A stretch of DNA of 64,000 bases from Takakia lepidozioides (Eukaryota > Streptophyta > Takakiopsida > Takakiales > Takakiaceae). Position 1 is the first letter of the stretch. Each line of letters starts with the position of its first letter. The notes under the pieces were generated by a model. It did not search any database, was not told the DNA's origin, and worked only from the letters and a program-made list of their open reading frames with translations. Location of the stretch: positions 3,842,001 to 3,906,000 of the forward strand of contig CM060734.1 in NCBI GenBank assembly GCA_030704615.1. Reading direction: 5' to 3'. The translations under genes were made by a program, and so were the position numbers. Shown here one piece after another: positions 56,062-64,000 of this stretch.

Positions 56062-59000
56062 TCAATTCTTGTACTTGCTGTATCTCTTGGGGATGTAAGG
56101 TGGTGGCATGCCTGTCTGCGAGGTAGGAAGTGCGTCCCAGGATTGTCGTGGTGGCAGCTTCTTGTTCCTGTTATCGTCACTGTCTGGTTGCTCCTCTGGT
56201 TCGTGAGTAGGCCAGCTTTCTTCATCTGGGTGTTCTGCTATCCCGTCCCCACGTACCATATCGATTTTGTTGGTCAAGGTTTCGCGGTAGGTTTGCAGCT
56301 CCTCCTTGGTCCAGGGTATAATGTGTTTTGTTGCCCTGCTGCCCATTAACCAGTTAACAGTTTAGACCCCTATTTCTCTGAAAGGGTGGTCTCTGTCCAA
56401 TACCAATGGTGAAAAGTGGTCCTTCGCCTGACGCCATGCTTCAGCATAAAGTGGCCTATTCATATATGTTGAAGTGCCTGTGACTCTCTCTGGTGGCTGG
56501 AATTTGGGTAATTCCCAGTGAGTATCTTTTTCAATACTCTCATAGCGCTGCCAGCTTCTCCTCATTGTCACAAACATGCGGTATAAGTAACTGCCAATAT
56601 AAAAACTTGGGCATCCCATCACAATGGTTACTGCCGGGGTAGGATTAATCTTCAATTGCCCCACTGCCCACATATAAGCTACCAGCTCATTGTATTCCAG
56701 AGGAGCTTGGCGCCAGAATTCAACCAATTTTGCCCCTGACCATGTCTCCTCCTTAGCCAGTGGTCTCATCCTATATCTCAGAGGAATAAGAGTTTGATTG
56801 AGAAGATGCAATTGACCCAATGATTTGCAGGGAGTTAAGGTTTTGAAAACCTTCTCCAGTATTTCTGGGATTTGGTGGGCTGGTACTACCATCATTTTAA
56901 AGTATTCCTCTAAATACTTTAACCACTCCCCATCCTGCTTGCATGGCATGATTTGGAAATCATCCACTGCTACTGAAGTTGATGCTACCAGGACACTTGG
57001 TAGTGTTACAGGGTTTACCTCTTGAGTAGATGGCCCTGTTGTGGCCTGTACCAGTGTCTGTTGGTTTGATGGTGGTTGTGTTGCTGGTGGTGTTTGTGTT
57101 GGTGTTGTTGTTGTTGATTGTATTGGTGTCTCTCGTTCGTGATCTTGCTCCTCTTGATCCTCTTCGTCCATGAGTTCCTCTTGTTCTGGAATTGGTGGCA
57201 GGAACTCCTCATGAATGTCTGTCACCAATTTCGCCAATTGGCACTTCATCTGCCTCACCATTGCCCTGTTGAGTTTCTTCATCTCCAATTCACTCCCTTC
57301 ATTCAACCAGGCTCTGACTAAGGCTGCGTCTGTTGCATCCAACCCTGCTTGCACTGTCAGCTTCTCCAGCTGCTGCTTCCATTCTTGTTCATTGCCCATG
57401 GCAATGTCTCTTTCTATGGTGGCGGTAAACAGCCTGCTCTCAGCATTCTCCCTTTGCTTCAGCAGTGTTGTTGTTGAGCCACTTGGTTCCTTGATCTCTG
57501 GCAGTCCTCAGCTACCCCTTAAGTGTCTCCACCTACTGCTTTAATGTTTGCACCTGCCTTGTGAGTGTTTCCACCTCTGTCTCTGTTTTCCGAGATCTCT
57601 CTCGCTCTGCATCGAGGTCGGCTTGGACATGGCGTGTTTCGTCTCTCTGTCTTTCCCACTTTTGCTCCCACTCATCTCTGCGTTGTGCCAATGTGTTGTA
57701 TTGGCGGAGTAAGGTTGACTTTTGATCTTATAATGCTGCAATTGTAACCTCATGGTTACATACTGTTCTTGCAGTGGCCAATTCCCTCTGGTGCTTCTCT
57801 TTGATGTGGTCTAAGATCATGTTCAGATTTTCCGGGCTGATGTAATCCTTGGCCCTGTCCATACAAACTGTCAGTGGCCCCAATGCTTGTATTGCCTGCA
57901 GAATGACATTTTGTGGTGCTTCCTCCAACCTTGTGTCCCATGCTGTTGTATCTAAAACTTGTTGTGCTAGTAGTAATTCCAAATTGCAATTTATGTCTTG
58001 CTGCTGCTGACTCGGTGCCTCTTGCACCATCTGCTGTTGCTGCTGATCGGGTGCCTGTTGCACTATCTGCTGTTGCTGCTGGTTGGGTGCCTGTTGCACC
58101 ATCTACTGTTGCTGCGCCACTATGTCTCCCTCCTCTGATTGTGTGGCCTCTGTGTGTGCTGCTTGCTATGCTTCGGTATTGCCATGGCTAATTTCCATGG
58201 GCGTTGCTTCGTTGGTCTGTGGTTTGTTCCCTCCTTCTGGCTGTTGATTTTCCCCTTCTCTCTGTATTGGGGAATCAGCCGTCAAGTTGATGATGTCCTC
58301 TGCTGCTGCACTTGTGGTTGCTTCGTTGATCCAGGCTCTCTTTGCAAGTCCGCCCTCTTCTTCTTCTTGATATGCTGCCGTCTCACTTCCTTCTTCCTCC
58401 ATTGTGTCTACTCGTTGCATGATTCCCAACGTCGCTTGCTCTTCGGCCGTTAGGTGTACAGTATGTCGAATCATCTGGAGTAATAATGGAGTTGCCATGG
58501 TAACAGTCGTTTCCTTCTTCTTCTTCGTCAACCTGGTCAGTTCTTGAGTTAACTTCTTCGATAAGAAGCTTGCCCAATTCACGATTTGCCCATTGAAGCA
58601 AATCAACACTTGGTTGATTAGCTCCTTGGTACAGTAGCTATGGTTTTGCCTGAGGCAAAGCAATGTGCTAAGTACTGGGGCTATCTTCCTGAAGCCATGG
58701 TTTTTGCTGTGGCTGCATGTGTAGCCTCGATCTGCTTGGTTGAGATTCTCAAACAAATCTGCAAGTACAAACCTTGGAGGTTTGCCAGTGTGCGGTGGTA
58801 CGTCCAGACTGGGAAGGTAAAATACTTCCGCCAAGTACTTCTCTGTCAGCAGGATGTGCGTGTCGTGGACATTTGTGCTCCGAGTGCTGGTGTTGTAATT
58901 CTCCAAGAACTCCCTGCATAGCTCGTCGTGCTTAAGGTTCCAGTCCAGCGTGGTGATGAAGTATCGCAGGCCAAGACTGTCCAACGTATCCCGTGTCTCT

Positions 59001-59089
59001 GTGTCCTACTCAATCTTTCGCAACGCTGGGCTGATTTTGAAATTGACTTGCGCATAAGAACTTGGTGCCTTCCGCTTGGTGCCTGCCAT
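56062..59089 (-). pseudogene. Env-position ORF3 of gypsy family E, copy B
   Basis: About 1,000 codons from ATG 59089 (MAGTKRKAPSSYAQVNFKIS) with an in-frame TAG at 59008-59006. The N-terminal helical domain (RYFITTLDWNLKHDELCREF; LTEKYLAEVFYLPSLDVPP; INQVLICFNGQIVNWASFL) has the style of plant retrotransposon domains seen in Athila ORF1 or the putative plant transposon protein group. Then come a Glu-rich stretch, Gln-rich repeats (QQAPDQQQQQ), DPNL-type coiled coil, an acidic linker and the C-terminal domain (LVEFWRQAPLEYNELVAYMW, MGCPSFYIGSYLYRMF). Frameshifts occur near 58150, 57740, 57400 and 56350. It lies after integrase and ORF2 and before the polypurine tract, which is the env position. 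No signal peptide or membrane segment is visible. Confidence 0.7.
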
Positions 59090-59506
59090 TTCTCTTAGTC
59101 TCGCAGTTGCTGTAAGGAATTGGAGCACCAATTCCTGTATCACAAGAAGTATGAAGCACACTGGAAGTTGTGTATACAGTAATTTCCGATTTGCGGAAGA
59201 GAAGGTGAGGAGTTCGCTCCTGGGTTTAAGTAGGGGTTCCTCTCTGTAGGTTTCTCCTCTAACTTCTCTCGAGGTTCTCGTGGAGGTAATTCTGTCCTAC
59301 TGGTTGCCTAGGTTTAAAGCGTGGTTAGCTTTAATTGTTGGGCCCAGGCTTACCAAGAAGCATTTAGCCTCAGGTAACGGTTTTGAGAAAATTTCATCCC
59401 TTTTGTGCTTGATTTTCTTCCGTTGGTTTTTTCTTCGTGATTTGTTTTGTTTAAAACTGATGGTCATTGATGATTGTCCAGTTTCAGTCAGTTTATGTTC
59501 ATCCCT
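59090..59506 (-). other. Spacer between ORF2 and ORF3
   Basis: Non-coding spacer. A block at 59320-59400 (tttaattgttgggcccagg...taccaagaagcattt) is conserved next to the other ORF2 copy at 39780-39850, so it belongs to the element. It may contain a splice acceptor or promoter for ORF3. Confidence 0.5.
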
Positions 59507-60016
59507 CTAAGCTGTGTTCATCCACTTTGGTATGTGGTCCGTTTTTAGATGGGCGGCGTTGGCGCAGTACATGCAGCTTGGTTTAATGGCTTTGCCCTTA
59601 TCATCCACCGTCTTTTGGCAATCCATTGGATTGCGCCGTTGTTCTGCCTCTGTGTTATAATCGAAGGGTAATGGTGTATGATTACCACTGTCGGTGGGGT
59701 GATCTGGAGCGTACATCTCGGAGTTTAACACAAGCAGTGACTCGTTGGCCATTTCGTATTCGTTCACTGTTCTGTAAGGCATTTGTGCTGGCCACGGTTC
59801 ACCATACGGTATACGGGGTGGTAATGTTGTCCTCCAGATAAATGGTGGTCTAACCGTCGTGGTGCCCTGAATTCGTGTTGCCACCTGTCTTAGTACATGC
59901 TGATTCACCGTGTCGTGATGAATGTAGTAGGCATTGGTGGTTTCGCGCTCCTCGTCTTCAGTTTGATCTTCCTCGTTGGCGTATAAATCATGTATAAGGG
60001 CTTTGTCATGTATTCC
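59507..60016 (-). pseudogene. ORF2 of gypsy family E, directly after integrase
   Basis: It begins in the integrase frame immediately after a single TAG: KLKGY*GIHDKALIHDLYAN. It continues with an acidic stretch, YYIHHDTVNQHVLRQVATRI, WRTTLPPRIPYGEPWPAQMP and ends with CMYCANAAHLKTDHIPKW, a CX2CX4HX4H motif reminiscent of a zinc knuckle whose last Cys is His. A frame change occurs near 59908. The function is unknown. The second copy lies at 39732-40477. Confidence 0.6.
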
Positions 60017-61560
60017 CTAGTAGCCTTTTAACTTGTTAATATTAATTCGTCCCACGAATTCTTGTTCCAAGGTTTGCAAATCAACAGTTCCATTGTCATG
60101 TACCCTTTTGATTTGAAATGGTCCCATCCATGGCATTTTCAATTTTCCGCCCAGTTTGATCTTCTTGATTTTTGGTAACCATAATACAATATCCTCGTCC
60201 TGGAAAGATTTCTCTTTCCCTTCGGATATTCTTTTCCTTCGTTGTTCCTGAATCCGTGCCATATTATCTGCGGCATCTGTTCGAACTTCTTCCAGATGGA
60301 ATAATTCATATTCCCTGACTCGTAATGATTCTTCTAAGCCCCATCGTTCATGAGTTCCGGTTCGTAGTGTGGGTATCATACATTCAATGGGTAATAGTGC
60401 CTCTGCTCCATACACCAGTTGAAATGGTGTATGCTTCGTGGTCACATTGTATGATGTCCTGAATGCCCATAGTGTTGTGTTCAATTTGGTGTCCCAATCT
60501 GTACGATTGGCATTTACTATCTTGGTTAAGATAGTGCATAATATTTTGTTGGTAGATTCGGCCTGACCGTTCCTTGAAGATAGTAAGCAATACTCTTGTG
60601 ATGTACAATCATGAACTCCTCCGTCAAGCATTTTATAGCATCATTTATGAAGTGTGATCCCTGATCACTGACAAATTCCAGTGGACAACCAAATCGTGTG
60701 ATGATGTTTTCATATAAGAATTTGGCTGTTGATCTGGCAGTGTTGTCTCCCTCTACCCATTTGGTAGTGTAGTTAGTGGCTGTGAGGATGTATTGGTTTT
60801 GTGTGTACCTTGCTGGAGTTTTAATGGGTCCCACGAAGTCTAGCCCCCAGCGCTCAAATGGTTCTGTTGGTAGTATTGGGTGTAGAGTCCCCTTCCCCGT
60901 TCGTTCTACTGGTCCCATCCTCTGGCAGACATCACACTGTTGACAGTGTTCATAAGTATCTCCAAATATAGTAGGCCACCAGTAGCCTGCTAGTAATATT
61001 TTCTTTGCTGTCAGGTCCAAACTGAAGTGTCCACCTGCAATTCCTTCGTGTAGTTCTTGCATTACTGTTTTGGCTTGGTCTTTGTTTACACATCTTCTCA
61101 TTATGGAGTCAATTCCTCTTTTGTACAAAATCCCTTTGATTAATGTGTATGGCTTGCTTTTCATTGAAAGCTTCCTCCTGTCATCTTTGGTGTAACCTTC
61201 AGGAAATTTCCCTGTGTTCAAATAGTATTTGATTGGCCATTGCCAATCATCTTGATCTTGATCTTGAATATCTTCTGCTTCTTCTTTGGTGACTGTATAA
61301 GCTCCAATACTGATATTGGCCAATTCTTGATTGTCTGTTTCTTCGTTTTCCTTGTCATCTTCTTCTTGTGGATCTGGCTCTTCTTCAATAATAAGTCCTT
61401 CATCAATAGGTTCATCTTCATCGGATGAATCTTCTTCTTCATCCGTGTCGTCCATGAGTTTGAGAGCATCTGGAAGGTCATAGTCTCCTTGAAACATTCC
61501 CAGAGCATTTATAGGATCTGTCTCTTCATCTGGTGCTTCTGGTTGAACAGTAAACATAAA
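60017..61560 (-). pseudogene. Gypsy family E integrase with acidic linker
   Basis: After RNase H comes a strongly acidic linker (MDDTDEEEDSSDEDEPIDEG, about 61320-61540). Then come an H2C2 zinc domain (HEGIAGGHFSLDL; CQQCDVCQRMG), the DDE core with D in RWGLDFVGPI, D in VSDQGSHF and E in NGQAESTNK, and the C-terminal MPWMGPFQIKRVHDNGTVDL, which resembles a GPY/F module. No chromodomain or PHD finger follows; ORF2 does. A frameshift near 60600 separates the second Asp from the Glu. Confidence 0.85.
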
Positions 61561-62197
61561 TGCATCGGGGAGTTGATCCTCTACCCCCGTGGCTGGTTCT
61601 CCTGTAGTAATTCTTGACAGATGATCTGCTGTAACATATAATCTTCCTGGTTTATGAACAACTTCAAAGTCATACTCATGAAGAAGTAATAACCATCGAG
61701 CAACCCTGCCACTAGCTAGTGGTCGATTTGCTAAATGAACTAGAGCCTGATGATCAACAATAAACTTAAAGCGATTGCCAAGTAAATAATGCCGAAATTT
61801 TTGAACAGCATAAATCATTGCCAATGCCTCCCTTTCTGTGGTGCTTTAATTCTTTTCTGCTGCTGTCAACAATCTGCTTGTATAATAGATTGGTGAATAT
61901 TGTGCCTGTCACATTTTGAGCTAGAACCACTCCCAAAGCAATGCCTGATGCATCACTGTGTACATGAAATGGTAAATCCCATCTTGGATTTATCAGAATT
62001 GGTGCTGCTGTGAGTGCCATTTTTAGTGAATCAAATGATTCCTGACAAGCTGGAGACCATCGATATTCGGCATCTTGCTTCAGCAGTCTATAGACTGGTG
62101 CTGCTCTGTGAGCATATTTGTCCATGTACCTTCTGTAATAGCTCGTCTGTCCCAAAAATCTCTTGAGTTTCTTGGGATTTTCTGGTGGTGGTATTTT
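61561..62197 (-). pseudogene. Gypsy family E RNase H
   Basis: The connection LGQTSYYRRYMDKYAHRAAP leads to the RNase H start HVHSDASGIALGVVLAQ. A frameshift near 61900 follows, then MIYAVQKFRHYLLGNRFKF, IVDHQALVHLANRP and HEYDFEVVHKPG. RNase H removes the RNA strand during reverse transcription. An in-frame TAG at 62200-62198 separates it from the RT. Confidence 0.85.
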
Positions 62198-63301
62198 CTA
62201 GATAATCTCCACTTTCATTGGATCTACCAGAATTCCCTGTTGGCACACAATGTGTCCCAATAATAATCCTGAATTCACACAGAATGTACATTTTTCCGGG
62301 TTGAGACTTACTCCATTGTTTCTGCAGGCTTGTAGGCAAAGTTTGAACTGTGCCAAATGTTTGGATTTCTGTCCAAAGACACTGAAATCATCCAAAAATA
62401 CCTGCATAAAATCATTGAGATAGTTCTTGAATATCTCAGATACTGCTCGTTGAAATGTGGCTGGTGCATTGCAAAGTCCAAATGGCATGACTTTGTAAGC
62501 ATATGCTCCCCATTCAGTGATGAATGCGGTCTTTTCTCGGTCTTCTTCTGCCATCTGTACCTGGTTGTACCCACTAAACCCGTCCATGAATGAGTACATC
62601 TCATGTCCAGCCACTGTGTCCAACACTATTTCAGTGAAAGGTAGTGGAAAAGGGTCTTTCTTGGTTCCTGCGTTTAACTTGCGGTAGTCCACACACACTC
62701 GTAGTTTTCCATTTTTCTTGGGTACTATCACAATGGGCGATAACCATTGTGGTGTCTCTACTGGGTATATGAATCCTGCATCCAATAACTTCTTGATTTC
62801 TTCCCAAACTTTAGCTGCATAGTTGGGGTTCATTCTGTAACGGTTCTGACGAATTGGTTTTGTGTCAACTTCCAATTCAATTCGGTGCTGACATATGTTA
62901 GAAGGTATACCCTTCAAATCTTTGTAGTTCCAGGCAAATACATCCTTGTATTCAGTGAATAATGCGGTGGCTTTTTGTAGAAATGATTCTTCAAGACCTG
63001 CACTTACTCGTATTATCTGTGGTTCTTCCACTGTTCCCAGATTCACTTGAATCAATTGAGTTTCTTCCGTTACTGTCCATCCTACAATCTCTTGTCCGAT
63101 GGTTGCAATTGTGGCAGGTACTTCACTGATTTGAATGTCTTTTTCCCTTTCTTGATAGAACCGGGCCTGGTGTTGAGGTGTGTCCATCGCTTCTTCCTCT
63201 GGATCTTCAGTTCTCGAAGTATTTGGTTCTCCTTGGGTGTTCACCATGTGACATCCTACTGTTGTGGTATGCTTGACCACCAGTTGTCCAATAGGTTCCA
63301 A
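62198..63301 (-). pseudogene. Gypsy family E reverse transcriptase
   Basis: A single 367-codon frame carries the complete palm and fingers: WLSPIVIVPKKNGKLRVCVD, YRKLNAGTKKDPFPLPF, SFMDGFSGYNQVQM, VMPFGLCNAPATFQ and the catalytic VFLDDFSVF, followed by LNPEKCTFCVNSGLLLGH. Apart from the TAG at its end it looks intact. It copies element RNA to DNA in the particle. Confidence 0.9.
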
Positions 63302-63334
63302 CTATGGGTGTGTTGCGTATACTGTGGCTTCTTC

Positions 63335-63981
63335 TTAATCCGACAGTCCACTGGACCAATCATATTCTTCCACTATGCAAGGTCGTTTCTCTCGTGGAAT
63401 GGTACCTCGTTGCTTCGTCGTGATGGTGACTTGTTCTGCTCCTTTTTTTATTGTGAGAGTCTGACTTCCCCAATCGTGGTGTGATTGGGCTTGTGTTAAC
63501 CATGGTCGGCCAAGTAGTAGTAAATATCCCTCTGCCACATCCTCCATTCTGAGAATGGTTACTGATATTTCGTATACCAGTCCTGCTACTTCCATTGCAA
63601 GTTGTCTGATGATCCCCAATGGTTGTACTTTTTGTTGATTAACCATTCGTACCATGAATGGAGCAGGTTCCATGTGCCCCAATCCTAATGACTTCTTCAT
63701 CTTTTCTGTCATGATATTCACTCCGGATCCTCCATCGATGAGTACATTCATTACCATCTTCCGTCCAATACGTACTTGTATTACAGATGAGCTTCGTCGT
63801 AATCTGGAGTTTGTCTTATAGTTGTGGGTTTAATCGTGTAAACCTCTGGTGTTGGTGTTTGTTTTTGTGTGGGGGTCAATGCCTCAATTGCCCGAAATAA
63901 AGTTTTCTTGAAATGTGGGGCAATTTTAAATAATTGTCCAATGGTAATTTGGGTCTTGGTCTGGCAGATTACTTCAGCCAA
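63335..63981 (-). pseudogene. Gypsy family E aspartic protease
   Basis: The N-terminal part (ITIGQLFKIAPHFKKTLF) is the usual gag-protease linker of plant gypsy elements. After a frameshift near 63785 comes VIQVRIGRKMVMNVLIDGGS with the D-G/S-G active site (DGGSGVNIM), and later YLLLLGRPWLTQAQ, the conserved LGRPW block. Gag would lie beyond the right window edge. Confidence 0.8.
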
Positions 63982-64000
63982 TTCTGTTTCCGTGGTTGTA

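Noticed and set aside
56062-59089. ORF3 as a viral-type envelope glycoprotein
   Set aside because: No signal peptide, transmembrane segment or Cys pattern. The content is coiled coil, Gln-rich and acidic, so only its position is env-like.

Overview
The window looks like nuclear DNA of a streptophyte with a large, repeat-rich genome. The evidence is spliceosomal introns, a plant-type DUSP12-like phosphatase gene, F-box/kelch-like fragments, a plant L1-clade LINE carrying a zf-RVT zinc finger, Ty3/gypsy elements primed by a tRNA-Asp-like site, and a gypsy element carrying a cytosine-5 DNA methyltransferase. Methyltransferase-carrying retrotransposons have been reported from charophyte algae, so a charophyte such as a stonewort is my first guess. 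A bryophyte, lycophyte or fern cannot be excluded without a search.

Layout. 1-7378 (-): the 5' half of a gypsy element, with LTR end, minisatellite leader, gag with two zinc knuckles, aspartic protease and a complete C5-methyltransferase domain, running off the left edge. 7379-8065: a hairpin satellite. 8384-9300 (-): a decayed low-complexity gene, followed by a 5'-truncated LINE (9290-12200, +) with a poly(A) tail. 12741-14600 (+): a phosphatase gene whose exons join in frame through a GC-AG and a GT-AG intron. 15321-16404 (-): a Lys-rich two-exon gene broken in homopolymers. 16500-18880: AT-rich, no gene. 18882-20091 (-): F-box fragment and a Pro-rich ORF. 21450-23317 (+): a SET-domain pseudogene split by a tRNA-derived SINE with target-site duplication. 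24444-27885 (-): the 3' half of a gypsy element whose integrase ends in a PHD finger. 27882-32349: two related tRNA-Asp-primed elements facing each other and fused in their internal regions; the right one has F-box-like ORFs inside its LTR. 32350-34693 (-): gag/protease of another element. 35231-38484 (+) and 63981-55159 (-): two copies of a gypsy family with extra ORFs between integrase and the 3' LTR. The space between holds SINE, LINE and LTR fragments, palindromic tandem repeats and a long hairpin.

Almost every retroelement reading frame is broken. Several stops fit CGA to TGA change, as expected for old methylated copies. The phosphatase exons are the best candidate for a functioning host gene. 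The most notable biology is the accessory coding content of the gypsy elements: a DNA methyltransferase, a PHD finger, and two ORFs in the env position.
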